Below are positions 34,781 to 43,791 of a stretch of 64,000 bases of DNA, piece after piece. Every line of letters starts with the position of its first letter. The first letter of the stretch is position 1. The notes beneath the pieces are model-generated. The model did not search any database and was not told the DNA's origin. It saw only the letters and a program-made list of their open reading frames with translations. The DNA comes from an uncultured Clostridia bacterium. GTDB lineage: Bacteria > Bacillota > Clostridia > Peptostreptococcales > Anaerovoracaceae. A program made the position numbers and the translations under genes. The stretch lies in NCBI GenBank assembly GCA_934271235.1, contig CAKQQT010000005.1:73975-137974 (forward strand), read 5' to 3'.

Positions 34781-36070
34781 TCATTCGTCATAAGGCTCGT
34801 CGCCGTCGTCGTACCACTCGTCCCAAGCCTCGTCTTCGTCATCGTAGTCTCCCGGATTATCCTCCCAGAGATCTTCCGGATTATCGTAATCGTCGCGCAC
34901 CCCGCCCCACGGTATGGTACCGCCGTTTCCGCTGTTCCCGCCGTTCTTGTCATCTCTGCCCGACTTTTTCGGATCAAAATAGCCGAAAGAATACAGCATA
35001 TATTCGCTGTCGTTCTCATGTTTGAAGCATAGACCGGACGCGAGCAGCTCATGGTCATCGGTGTACCAATAAAGTTTTATGGAACGATGGTCTTCCTCCA
35101 GCCGGTCAAAATCCCGACACTTGACCTCTTCATCCGGTTCTCCCAGCGAAGTGTATTTCAGACAGCTCACCGGCATGCCCTCGATCGGCAGCTTCCCGCC
35201 GTACAGCTTCTTGAGACGTTTCTGCTCCTCCGCAGCCTGTCTGCGCTGTTCGGCGCGTGCCTCTGCGTCCCGGTCGGCCTTGTACTTTGCGACTTGCTTG
35301 CGCAGCGTATTGACTGCATCCTGCCAATCGGTATCGTACCGCAGATCGATCTCGCGAAGCTCCTCACTGCCGCCGACATATTCCTTTACGTTTTCATAGG
35401 TCCCGGCATATTCGCAGAACACCGCCAGCCCCTGCGCGTCCCGGTAATCCGGTACTTTTTCAAAAAGCTTCTCCGCCGTCGCATAATCCCCGCCGGCCAG
35501 CGCCTGCAGCGCCTTTTCATATTCCTGCGCCTGCTGCTGTTGATGCTCCACAGCCCCCAGCACAAGCAGCCCGCCAAGCAAGACCAGCACAAGCAGGAGC
35601 CGCCGCACCGACTTTTTGTCAAACCGCCGTTTTGCTCGCTGTCCCACGACCGGCCGCGCGGTCTGCTTCGCTCGCTCCGCCGACGATTGGCCCACGCTCG
35701 CCTTATCTGCCGGTTCCGCCCGCTCCGAAGTGTCGAGATCTGCCGCCGTTTGCCGCCCCGCGCTCGCCTCTGACTTTCCTACTTTCTGCGCTGCTTGCGG
35801 CTTCTTTCCTTTCGTATCCCACTGCGCAGGCTTTTCCGCCCTTGCAAGAACGTGTTTCGTCCGCTCCGGCGGATACGGCGCATCCGCTTCCGTGCAGCGG
35901 ATCACTTTCATCACCTGTCCGACCCGGACACGATCCTCTTTGCCGAACGGGACCGAGACAAACTCCCCCGCTCGCAGACTCTCATCCTCCGTGATATAGG
36001 AAAACGTCCGAGTCGCGTTGCCGAACCGGACCATGCAATAGATATATTCCTGTACTGCCTTGCTTTCCAT
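34781..36070 (-). CDS. Membrane protein with PriA-like N-terminal domain
   Basis: A 429-residue protein. Residues 1-65 (VQEYIYCMVRFGNATRTFSYIT...LRAGEFVSVPFGKEDRVRVGQVMKV) resemble the 3-prime DNA-binding domain at the start of PriA helicase. A low-complexity linker (70-150) leads to a membrane segment (VRRLLLVLVLLGGLLVLGAV), then a TPR-like helical region (YEKALQALAGGDYATAEKLFEKV), a coiled coil, and a C-terminal tail of Asp, Glu and Tyr. No helicase is present. Resemblance to PriA is by eye; the function is unknown. Confidence 0.6.
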   Translation of the reverse strand: MESKAVQEYIYCMVRFGNATRTFSYITEDESLRAGEFVSVPFGKEDRVRVGQVMKVIRCTEADAPYPPERTKHVLARAEKPAQWDTKGKKPQAAQKVGKSEASAGRQTAADLDTSERAEPADKASVGQSSAERAKQTARPVVGQRAKRRFDKKSVRRLLLVLVLLGGLLVLGAVEHQQQQAQEYEKALQALAGGDYATAEKLFEKVPDYRDAQGLAVFCEYAGTYENVKEYVGGSEELREIDLRYDTDWQDAVNTLRKQVAKYKADRDAEARAEQRRQAAEEQKRLKKLYGGKLPIEGMPVSCLKYTSLGEPDEEVKCRDFDRLEEDHRSIKLYWYTDDHELLASGLCFKHENDSEYMLYSFGYFDPKKSGRDDKNGGNSGNGGTIPWGGVRDDYDNPEDLWEDNPGDYDDEDEAWDEWYDDGDEPYDE

Positions 36071-36185
36071 GCTGCGCGGATACCTCCTGTGCTTTCTATT
36101 ATCTGCAGTATACCATTTTCCAGCGATCGCTTCAATGCCGAAGCTTCCAATTTAAAAGATGTGTAAACCGCAAAGAACATGGCAG

Positions 36186-36208
36186 AAAAAGCAGGCTCAT
36201 TGCCTGCT
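36186..36208 (-). terminator. Terminator after the small gene at 36207
   Basis: AGCAGGC/GCCTGCT hairpin followed by TTTTT on the minus strand; the stop codon of the 81-residue frame lies in its first arm. Confidence 0.7.
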
Positions 36209-36452
36209 ATATGATCGGCCCCCAAAAGGCTACGTCGTCCATCCATTCTGCCATTGAATTGTGCATTTTCCGTCTCACGCTTCGCGTTGCCCACCACGCC
36301 TTTTCGTATATCTTCAGCTGCAAGCCGTGCGGAAGCGGTCCCAGGAATACTCTGACCCATAAGGTCGCTGCTTTTCGCGCTACCACTATAAGTTTGATAC
36401 GTAATGGCGCCTCTTTCATAATCCGGGTAATTTGTTCGTCTGTCAGAAACAT
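36207..36452 (-). CDS. Hypothetical 81-residue protein
   Basis: An open frame, MFLTDEQITRIMKEAPLRIK, ending EWMDDVAFWGPII. It is basic in the middle and rich in Trp. AAAGG lies ten bases before the ATG and a terminator follows directly, which supports a real transcript. I recognise no family. It lies between the gene remnant at 36513 and the PriA-like membrane protein, at the distal edge of the CRISPR region. Confidence 0.4.
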   Translation of the reverse strand: MFLTDEQITRIMKEAPLRIKLIVVARKAATLWVRVFLGPLPHGLQLKIYEKAWWATRSVRRKMHNSMAEWMDDVAFWGPII

Positions 36453-36512
36453 TCAGTACCAACCTTTCTGCTGCATTTCAGCTTCGCTTTCATTTTCTCC
36501 AAAGTATCCTGA

Positions 36513-36677
36513 TTATGCAAATATAAACTCTACAATTTCCGATAAGTCTGCTAATGACTTCCCATCATAGAATTTATCATTCATAACTTCATCAATAGTT
36601 CCATATGTTTTTGTATTTTCTCCATACCACACCTGAAAAGTTGCCGCTTGCGAGGCATGACTTTCCTTTCCAGTTTT
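36513..36677 (-). pseudogene. C-terminal remnant of an unknown gene
   Basis: The minus strand encodes SQAATFQVWYGENTKTYG followed by TIDEVMNDKFYDGKSLADLS and ends EIVEFIFA, then a stop. The composition looks like a natural protein C-terminus, but no start codon is available and an in-frame stop cuts it at 36678-36680, 30 bases from the last CRISPR repeat. It appears to be what is left of a gene truncated when the CRISPR locus arrived or the array changed. Confidence 0.4.
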
Positions 36678-36706
36678 TCAAAAGCGTAACAACAAAAAAT
36701 TCTACT

Positions 36707-37402
36707 CATACCCCACGTTATAAAATTACACTACTCTCAAACTATGCAATATCTTTGTTACTAACAGACACAGTTCGACAACCATATGAAATTACACTAC
36801 TCTCAAACTGGGAACAGTTACATCAAGAAGGTAACTGTGTTCGACAACCATATGAAATTACACTACTCTCAAACACCGCAACAATGCTTTTAATGCACAG
36901 CAGGGTTCGACAACCATATGAAATTACACTACTCTCAAACCTATGCACTTCATACATCCTTGGAAGTCTTGTTCGACAACCATATGAAATTACACTACTC
37001 TCAAACGCTTCTCACTATATAGCAGCAATATCCGTTGTTCGACAACCATATGAAATTACACTACTCTCAAACAGAAGCGCGGCGTGGATCCGGCGCTGGT
37101 GAGTTCGACAACCATATGAAATTACACTACTCTCAAACTTGAATACAATTATTTAAATTACAATGCAGGTTCGACAACCATATGAAATTACACTACTCTC
37201 AAACTGTATCTCGATTCCGTATTTTTCAGCAGTCGTTCGACAACCATATGAAATTACACTACTCTCAAACCATGCTGATGGCATAATTTGACGAAAGGAG
37301 GTTCGACAACCATATGAAATTACACTACTCTCAAACATCCGTATGCACCCGGCGCTTCAACTAATAGTTCGACAACCATATGAAATTACACTACTCTCAA
37401 AC
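36707..37402 (-). CRISPR. Type II-A CRISPR array, 11 repeats and 10 spacers
   Basis: 36-base repeats (plus strand begins GTTCGACAACCATATGAAAT, ends CTACTCTCAAAC) alternate with ten spacers, every one exactly 30 bases. Repeats start at 36707, 36773, 36839, 36905, 36971, 37037, 37103, 37169, 37235, 37301 and 37367. Ten are identical; the one at 36707 is degenerate in its left half, marking the leader-distal end. The transcribed repeat strand is minus, beginning GTTTGAGAG, with the leader on the csn2 side. Spacer at 37073-37102 is GC-rich, unlike the others. No spacer target could be searched. Confidence 0.99.
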
Positions 37403-37454
37403 CTCAATTTTCGAATAAACGCCACTACACGCCGTAATTTCATATGGGCACACG
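37403..37454 (-). promoter_or_regulatory. CRISPR leader end with an inverted partial repeat
   Basis: The 52 bases between csn2 and the first repeat. On the minus strand the leader ends AAAATTGAG just before the repeat, close to the ATTTGAG leader anchor of type II-A systems that fixes the site of spacer insertion. The plus strand at 37434-37447 reads GTAATTTCATATGG, identical to 14 bases of the repeat but in opposite orientation, so leader RNA could pair with the first repeat. Confidence 0.75.
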
Positions 37455-38126
37455 TTAGTGTATCTCACATAAATCAATATCAATTATATACTCATTGCTG
37501 CTATGATTCAATCGAATCTGCTGATCGCAAATAAAAAGTATATACAAATCATAGTAACTGGCACACGTCTCAATATATGCATAGTCATTCATGGTCAAAT
37601 AAGCATTACAGTTTACAAAGAGAAATACATTTTTACTCAATAATTTTTGCATATTTGTCATATACTCTATGGACCTTTCCGCAAAGCTGCCTTTCGGATC
37701 GTGCATGCGTACCGAGTAGTTTTTCAGGACAGCAGAGAACACAAAATCTTCTTCAAACTCCAGTTGATAATCTGACTGATGGTTCAGTACATTTAAGGTT
37801 TCTAACAACTTTCCGTTAATCTCTGCAAAAGAGCTTAGCAGATCCTGACTCTCCGCGACACTCTGTAAAGATAAGAAAAGTTTTTTCTGTATTTCCCGTT
37901 TTTCATAAGTTAAGTCAAAAGGTGTGAAGATAACATCTGCATAACGTATTAGATCGTATCTGTCTTCGTTATCATACAAGGAAATTTCATCACTTTTTTT
38001 CTCAAGAACTTCTTTTAGCATAAGTGTCACTTGTTCGAAGATTCTGGAAGACTCCAACGCAAGCACATTCGCTTTTCCTTTTTTTAATTCCATGGACAGA
38101 GAAATTTTAGGGCAGATCAGTTTCAT
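37455..38126 (-). CDS. csn2: Csn2, type II-A adaptation protein
   Basis: A 223-residue Csn2 protein, beginning [33 protein letters not shown]. Csn2 forms a tetrameric ring that binds the ends of linear DNA and is needed for spacer capture in type II-A. Its presence defines the subtype. It overlaps cas2 by four bases and runs up to the leader. Confidence 0.92.
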   Translation of the reverse strand: MKLICPKISLSMELKKGKANVLALESSRIFEQVTLMLKEVLEKKSDEISLYDNEDRYDLIRYADVIFTPFDLTYEKREIQKKLFLSLQSVAESQDLLSSFAEINGKLLETLNVLNHQSDYQLEFEEDFVFSAVLKNYSVRMHDPKGSFAERSIEYMTNMQKLLSKNVFLFVNCNAYLTMNDYAYIETCASYYDLYILFICDQQIRLNHSSNEYIIDIDLCEIH

Positions 38127-38443
38127 AGCACTACAAGCCTTTCATCCGTATCTATGATATCATTTTTTGATGATCCGATCACAAATTCCATACGTGCATA
38201 TTGCTTTTCCGTTATCACAAGAAGCTGTACCAAGCCAGAATTCGGTTTATTCATTTTGACTGCCTGTACGATCGCATCTGCGACCGTTGTGTTTAAGGCA
38301 AGCTTGCAGTACACGCTCTCCTGCATCATCAGGAATCCCTTTTGGATCAAAAATTTTCGAAATTTGCGATATTGCCGCTTATTTTCTCCGGTTTCCGTCG
38401 GCAGATCAAAAAAGACAATGACTCTCATATACCTATAATTCAT
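38123..38443 (-). CDS. cas2: Cas2
   Basis: A 106-residue ferredoxin-fold protein, [32 protein letters not shown], with the conserved beta1 Asp in FFDLP. With Cas1 it forms the spacer integrase. It overlaps cas1 by 11 bases and csn2 by four. Confidence 0.97.
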   Translation of the reverse strand: MNYRYMRVIVFFDLPTETGENKRQYRKFRKFLIQKGFLMMQESVYCKLALNTTVADAIVQAVKMNKPNSGLVQLLVITEKQYARMEFVIGSSKNDIIDTDERLVVL

Positions 38444-39311
38444 TTCTATAAAACTTTATTAAAGAAACGTCTCTTTCATTCAAAGCATCAAATAAACTTC
38501 GGCAGTAAATCTTGATCGCATTGCTGACAAAATTGTTTTTACCGTCAATGATAACACTCTCACCTAAGAATTGCAGTACCTGCATTTTTTCATCGTGTTC
38601 AAAACAGACAGGGTTCATTGCTTTTACCGTCCGGTCGATCAAAATGCGAAAAGGTTCCATAAAATCTGATGCAAGATTGAACGGATTGAACATATTATCA
38701 TGAAATAATCCGAGCTGCGTGATATATCCGTTTGCTGCGATCTCACGATTAAAACAGGAAAGCAAGATCCCATACCCGTAATTCAGCGCTGCGTTAATTG
38801 AATTTTCTGCGCTTCTGGTAAATTCCATACCGAATAACGCATTAAAATATACTTTCGCCGCATGCCCTTCCCGGTTTGTCACATCTCCGGGTTCTATCTC
38901 CCGGATGTATTGAGCAAGCAGATCTGCCTGCTCAATACATCCGCTGTCTCTTAGAAATTCTGATTGCTTTCTTATCTTTTCAGCAACGATTTCTGTCCAG
39001 ATGAGTTCTTTTTCTGTCTGTTTCCAAGATATCTGCTTTTTAACTTTTAAGCTCGTATCATGACTCCCATAATACGGCAATAGTTCAGAGTGCGGATTAT
39101 GCTGTTCATCACAGAAAATGATCTTTACTTTTTTCTTGGTTAGTTCACATAGGAGTGCCGCAGTCAAAGATACTGCTGTAGATTCTACAATCAGCATTCC
39201 GATCTCGCTTAAATGCACCCGTCTGGTTTCATCCTGTTTGCGAACAACCAAGTAGTCCATTTTATAGTCCAGCTTCGCATAGCCTCGAACCACGATCGTA
39301 CGCCAGCTCAT
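38433..39311 (-). CDS. cas1: Cas1 integrase
   Basis: A 292-residue Cas1 with the metal-binding residues in place: Glu in [12 protein letters not shown], His in LGLFHDN and Asp/Glu in [12 protein letters not shown]. It integrates new spacers at the leader. Its ATG follows the cas9 stop by one base. Confidence 0.97.
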   Translation of the reverse strand: MSWRTIVVRGYAKLDYKMDYLVVRKQDETRRVHLSEIGMLIVESTAVSLTAALLCELTKKKVKIIFCDEQHNPHSELLPYYGSHDTSLKVKKQISWKQTEKELIWTEIVAEKIRKQSEFLRDSGCIEQADLLAQYIREIEPGDVTNREGHAAKVYFNALFGMEFTRSAENSINAALNYGYGILLSCFNREIAANGYITQLGLFHDNMFNPFNLASDFMEPFRILIDRTVKAMNPVCFEHDEKMQVLQFLGESVIIDGKNNFVSNAIKIYCRSLFDALNERDVSLIKFYRNEL

Positions 39312-39312
39312 G

Positions 39313-42300
39313 TTACAACTCGATCCGGTTTTCGAAAAGACCTGTAACGGATTGATTTATCAAAATCAACTTGCTTTTTCCTACTGTGTTTTTATTTACA
39401 GCCATATTTCCGGCATTTTTGCTCCCGCCTATACTGGTTAAATCACACTTTGTTTCAATGTCACAGCGTAACATGGTGATAATTTCGTTAACAAGTTTCA
39501 TTTGTTCCATTGGACTCAAGCATATGAACTTTTCTCTTTTTTCTCCCAAAAATTTCCCTTGATTAGCCGGTCTTTTGCAATATGCGTTCAAAAGTTTTTC
39601 AGTTAGTTCATCATAAATGGATATTAAATCGTCTGAAGAAATTTTGTCGAACTTCTTACTTAAAGCATACCCTCTATTATTATCTAATTTTTTTTCAATG
39701 CGCCGAATCATTTCTTCTTTTGACTTCATCACCAATTGTTGATTATTTTTGAACTTTAAATTACTTGCATCAGCCGATCTTATCCGCATCGGATAGCCGT
39801 CAATTTCCAGCAATGCATTTTTTTTGATGCAATCCCGAAGCACCTTCACATTTTTTAATTGTTTTACGTTTATGCAATATTCAAGATATGCATTGGGATC
39901 ATGTTCTAACATATTCGCAACATAAATCGGCACTTCCATAATATTGCGGACGCGCTCTCCTTTTTTCCCGTCGAATTCTATCAGTGCAAAATAAGAAGTA
40001 TTCGCGCTGCTGTAGCCGCCGTATTTAGCGGTATCCAATCCTTTTTTCAGTGCGATCGGTGCTGCCTTTGTTTTGGGTGCGATGGTTTCATCAAACAGCT
40101 GCCCTTTTCCGCAATAAGTGTATTCGGTATATAAAATATCGTTTCTGCGCATCGTCCTACGTATTTTCTCTAAAGTTCCACCTGTTTTTTCACCTTTTTC
40201 ATTACGTTTCTTTCCGTTATGATCAGGTGCTTCCCAGATTTTTTCTCCTTTGCGGTATACATCGTAATCGAAAACACGGCTAACATTATAGAATCGCTCT
40301 TTACCGGCTTTCTGCTGGTCTTTTATCCATTGCATCGGATTCAATGTGAATTTCGTGCTGTATACATCCCCGGCAACAATGTTCAGATATGCGTCCTTGG
40401 CATGATGGTAGTCATTGACTCGTCTGGACTTCAACATGTTTAAATCGTCTTTTCTAAAATCTGAAACGATGCCTGCTTTTACCGGAATTACTTTGGTCCC
40501 CTCTCTTTCATAAAGTTGCTTCAAAAGCTCAACAACTGCTTTTGAGGATTGTCGTGTCTCCACAAGCTGACGGTTGATGAAACCGCCTAATTCTTCTGCG
40601 CTGAAGTCTTCCCGGCGCATCAAACGGTCATACTTCTTTTTCGAAATAAAGCCTTTTTCAAGGAGCATCGCCCACCATTCTCTTTGCTGCCGCTGAACCT
40701 GTGCGGAAATCAAGCCATCGCTTTTCTTTGCGTTGTATTCCTTGTTGACAAGGACCAAATTGTCGAGGCTGTCATCTTTCAGTTTTGACTGCGGATAAAT
40801 GTGATCGCGATCCCACTTTGCGTTGCCTGCCATAAGCTGCTGAATATCGATCGGTTCTCCGGAATACATGCAGCGCCCCATTTGGGTGTAATACAAATAC
40901 AGTTTCATACTGTTGAAGCTTCTTTCATCGGTTTCATCGATTTCTTTGCACCAATCTCTCGTATCTGTTTTACATGCCGCATAAAGCTCCAGTAATTTTG
41001 TTTTTCTGGATACGGTACGCTTTTTTTCTTCCGCTCCGCGTGCCATCTCAACAAAGACTTTGTCCGGAGCGTGTCCCATCACGTCTTTGACCTCCTCTAC
41101 GATTTCAATGCTCTGCCAGATCGCGCGTTTGGTAGCTGGGGAAACATACAGATCTTTCACCACAGAATCATAGGTAATGTCCGTGATGATCCCACGTTTT
41201 TCCGCATTTTTCTTTTCAATTTCTTCTTTGAAAGTAAACCTGCTGCTAAGAAGCTGCATCAGATTCCAATTGGTTTGCCACAGCGCTTCTATGATCGTAA
41301 AAACTTCTCCGGTTTCTTTGTCAGTTCCTGTGACTCCATTTAAAAACGCTTCCGAAAAATTACCCCATCCGTTGTAGCGGAAACTTTGGATTTTCTTTTG
41401 CTGTTCCTGCGTCAGTTCATCGGGGTAACAAGCTTGTATGACTTTTTGAGTCATTTTCCAGTCATCACCGTAAATAGTCTTCCATCGGATGATATCTTCG
41501 ACCATTTTCTTGATCCGGTCTTCATGGATTCTGTTTCCAAAGACTTTCTTCTCAAAATCGAGATAAGCTGTGAGATTTGCCTTAAAATCTTGATCAAACC
41601 CACTCAGATCTTCTTTTTTTAGGCTTGGATCCTGCTGCTGCAAATACTCCAGCAGCTTTTTCCCTGTGACCCTACTTTTTGTTTCAAATAGATCCTGATA
41701 GATCTGCTGCTTCTGCGTAACCGTTATCTCATGCCCTCTGATTTTTAAGTTGTTCAATTCATTCAGAACCATAAAACGGCTATATAGAAGCGACATTTTA
41801 GGAATCACATCTTCACCTATCAAATAAGTACATTTATTTGTCATATGTCGAATGAATCTTTCATTTGAGGCTTCTTCATCGATCTTTTCCGAAAAATTCC
41901 ATGGGTAAATTCTTCCGTCTTCCTTTCTCTGCACCCAAACATTCGCGCCCTCGTTTTGATGGCGTGTGCTTAGCGGTCCTACATAATAAGGAATTCTAAA
42001 GTTAAAGATAGAAATGATTTTTTCTGCGGTACTTAGCCCCTGTTCATCTCTACCCGCAAGAAACGGTAAATAAATTGCGGCATTCGCAAGTATTCTTTGC
42101 AGTTCAGCTTCGTGAATCTGCTTTGGCACAGATCCGTTATTTTTACTTCTTTGGATCGGAAGCAAAGACTTGTTTTCAACTTCTGCGCACACGGCCTCAT
42201 ACGATACACGATCGTTCTCGTCCACATCCATCTTATCAAGGATCTTTTTTAACTCTTTGTAAAAGTCTTCTTCACTGCATTTTTTCAGGTTTTTCTTCTT

Positions 42301-43452
42301 ATTTCGAGTCTTCACGCTGCCGATATAACTTGCGTAGTTTGCCTTTTTCGCTTCCGTGCCGTCAAAGAATGCTTTGTACTCGTTTATATTGCAATACCGC
42401 TTCATCAATTGTTTCAGCTTCTTTAGGTTCTGTTGATGCTTTTCATATTGTTTTACCTTTGCAAAAGACAGATATTCTTCAGAACCCAAGATATCAACCA
42501 GCACACCCCAGTCATAAACAGCTTTTATACAGTCTAAAATATAACAGGTATCCGGCATCTGCGACTCAAGCTCCGGGTGGACGACTTCATCGTAAGCACT
42601 TTCTGCAAAGGAAAAAGAAGTTTTTTCAAATCCCGCAAAATCTTCTTCAAAAATTTTGCTTATGTCACCTTTATTTCCTACCACCAGCTTACAGAGCTGA
42701 TCAAGCGCAGTTTTCCTGCGCTTTATTTCGTCTTTATCTTCGCAGGCGGCATCATCAACGGTAAGCAGGCTTTTCATTTGTCTTGCTTTTTCACTTTTTG
42801 ATATTTTTTTATTTTTCAAAATCTGTTCTATCGCGGTGCGATCTTTTTCAGCTAATAAAATTCCCAGCCCGTTTTCTTTATCTTCAATGGCCTCCAGAAG
42901 TCTTCCGAATACACTTTTAAAATTTTTCGCATCTCCCAAACTTCCGTCAATCAAAAAATGTCCTCTGTATTTCAAGATATGATGCAGTGCCAGGTATACA
43001 AGTCGGATGTCATGCGGTTCTTTGCTTTCGATCAGTTCTTTTCTCAGATGGTAAATTGTCGGATACTCTTTATAATAATCGACATCCGAATAGTCATTTG
43101 ATACAAACAGCGTTCGCTTTTCTGTGATTTCATTGCTTTTATCCTCAGGATGGAGCCTGCTCTCATTTAATCGGATAAAGAAAGTCGGATCAATTTTGAA
43201 AATTTCTTCTTTAAAAAGATCTTGCAGCAGATCGATACGCTGCACACGTCTTTGCAGTCTGCGTCTGTTCGCACGTTTCATTCTTCTTTCTGCTGCGGTG
43301 TTTGCAGACTCAAACAGACGGATGCCCCACATTGCTTTGCGATTAAAGCGGCATAAATCATAGCTGGGATTTGTTACTGCCCAACCGACAGAATTCGTTC
43401 CGATGTCCAATCCTATATAATAGGTTTGCACTTTTCTTGTAATATTTTTCAT
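39313..43452 (-). CDS. cas9: Cas9 endonuclease, type II-A
   Basis: A 1,379-residue Cas9 counted from MKNITRKVQTYYIGLDIGTNSVGWAV. That ATG has AGAGGGG upstream, while the 20 extra codons of the longer frame cover the tracrRNA promoter. RuvC-I Asp is D16; the Arg-rich bridge helix (AAERRMKRANRRRLQRRVQR) follows; RuvC-II Glu is in VFVEMARG (about 800); HNH is WDRDHIYPQSKLKDDSLDN with the catalytic His near 880; RuvC-III is HHAKDAYLN (about 1015). All catalytic residues are present, so it should cut both strands. The PAM is not readable here. Confidence 0.98.
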   Translation of the reverse strand: MKNITRKVQTYYIGLDIGTNSVGWAVTNPSYDLCRFNRKAMWGIRLFESANTAAERRMKRANRRRLQRRVQRIDLLQDLFKEEIFKIDPTFFIRLNESRLHPEDKSNEITEKRTLFVSNDYSDVDYYKEYPTIYHLRKELIESKEPHDIRLVYLALHHILKYRGHFLIDGSLGDAKNFKSVFGRLLEAIEDKENGLGILLAEKDRTAIEQILKNKKISKSEKARQMKSLLTVDDAACEDKDEIKRRKTALDQLCKLVVGNKGDISKIFEEDFAGFEKTSFSFAESAYDEVVHPELESQMPDTCYILDCIKAVYDWGVLVDILGSEEYLSFAKVKQYEKHQQNLKKLKQLMKRYCNINEYKAFFDGTEAKKANYASYIGSVKTRNKKKNLKKCSEEDFYKELKKILDKMDVDENDRVSYEAVCAEVENKSLLPIQRSKNNGSVPKQIHEAELQRILANAAIYLPFLAGRDEQGLSTAEKIISIFNFRIPYYVGPLSTRHQNEGANVWVQRKEDGRIYPWNFSEKIDEEASNERFIRHMTNKCTYLIGEDVIPKMSLLYSRFMVLNELNNLKIRGHEITVTQKQQIYQDLFETKSRVTGKKLLEYLQQQDPSLKKEDLSGFDQDFKANLTAYLDFEKKVFGNRIHEDRIKKMVEDIIRWKTIYGDDWKMTQKVIQACYPDELTQEQQKKIQSFRYNGWGNFSEAFLNGVTGTDKETGEVFTIIEALWQTNWNLMQLLSSRFTFKEEIEKKNAEKRGIITDITYDSVVKDLYVSPATKRAIWQSIEIVEEVKDVMGHAPDKVFVEMARGAEEKKRTVSRKTKLLELYAACKTDTRDWCKEIDETDERSFNSMKLYLYYTQMGRCMYSGEPIDIQQLMAGNAKWDRDHIYPQSKLKDDSLDNLVLVNKEYNAKKSDGLISAQVQRQQREWWAMLLEKGFISKKKYDRLMRREDFSAEELGGFINRQLVETRQSSKAVVELLKQLYEREGTKVIPVKAGIVSDFRKDDLNMLKSRRVNDYHHAKDAYLNIVAGDVYSTKFTLNPMQWIKDQQKAGKERFYNVSRVFDYDVYRKGEKIWEAPDHNGKKRNEKGEKTGGTLEKIRRTMRRNDILYTEYTYCGKGQLFDETIAPKTKAAPIALKKGLDTAKYGGYSSANTSYFALIEFDGKKGERVRNIMEVPIYVANMLEHDPNAYLEYCINVKQLKNVKVLRDCIKKNALLEIDGYPMRIRSADASNLKFKNNQQLVMKSKEEMIRRIEKKLDNNRGYALSKKFDKISSDDLISIYDELTEKLLNAYCKRPANQGKFLGEKREKFICLSPMEQMKLVNEIITMLRCDIETKCDLTSIGGSKNAGNMAVNKNTVGKSKLILINQSVTGLFENRIEL

Positions 43453-43470
43453 TTTCCCCTCTCTTTTCGC

Positions 43471-43499
43471 TTGACACATAAACTTTAGTACGCTATACT
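43471..43499 (+). promoter_or_regulatory. Promoter of the tracrRNA
   Basis: TTGACA (43471-43476), 17-base spacer, TATACT (43494-43499) on the plus strand, within 50 bases of the cas9 start codon and pointing away from it. Confidence 0.88.
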
Positions 43500-43505
43500 C
43501 TAAGT

Positions 43506-43617
43506 ATCTCAAATGACAACCATATGAGATTACACTACAGGTTCAAATAAAGAATTTTTCTAACCGCCCTTTAAGGGCCTCCACAAGGTGTGGATAACTC
43601 GCGAAAGCGAGTTTTTT
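43506..43617 (+). ncRNA. tracrRNA of the type II-A system
   Basis: The anti-repeat (43514-43547: GACAACCATATGAGATTACA and following) is complementary to the crRNA repeat, interrupted by a bulge near ACTACAGG. Three hairpins follow: GCCC-TTTAA-GGGC (43566-43578), TCCACAAGGTGTGGA (43580-43594) and CTCGC-GAAA-GCGAG (43598-43611), then TTTTTT. Promoter, anti-repeat and terminator together make a complete gene, about 112 bases, divergent from cas9. Confidence 0.93.
43598..43617 (+). terminator. tracrRNA terminator
   Basis: CTCGCGAAAGCGAG hairpin followed by six T. Confidence 0.9.
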
Positions 43618-43715
43618 ATTTTCTTTTTGCTTCTTTCCGAACTTTTTCGGCATTCTCTATCTGTTTCTGTGGTTCCCTGTAGTTTCTTCATTATACACCT
43701 TTTTCCCGCTTCATG

Positions 43716-43744
43716 TTGACAAATATTTGCAAAAGTCATAAAAT
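43716..43744 (+). promoter_or_regulatory. Promoter of the WYL regulator
   Basis: TTGACA (43716-43721), 17-base spacer, TAAAAT (43739-43744). The stretch 43618-43715 shows nothing else that I recognise. Confidence 0.8.
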
Positions 43745-43791
43745 TAACAATATAAATATAATTTTTTTCTCTTTTTTTCGGAGGATCTTTT

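Noticed and set aside
36707..36742. The array ending at the repeat at 36773, leaving 36707-36742 out
   Set aside because: Its right 20 bases are identical to the repeat and the spacer between is exactly 30 bases, so it is counted as the degenerate terminal repeat.
43453..43512. Twenty extra N-terminal codons of Cas9 upstream of MKNITRK
   Set aside because: They lie over the divergent tracrRNA promoter, have no family similarity, and the internal ATG has a good ribosome site.
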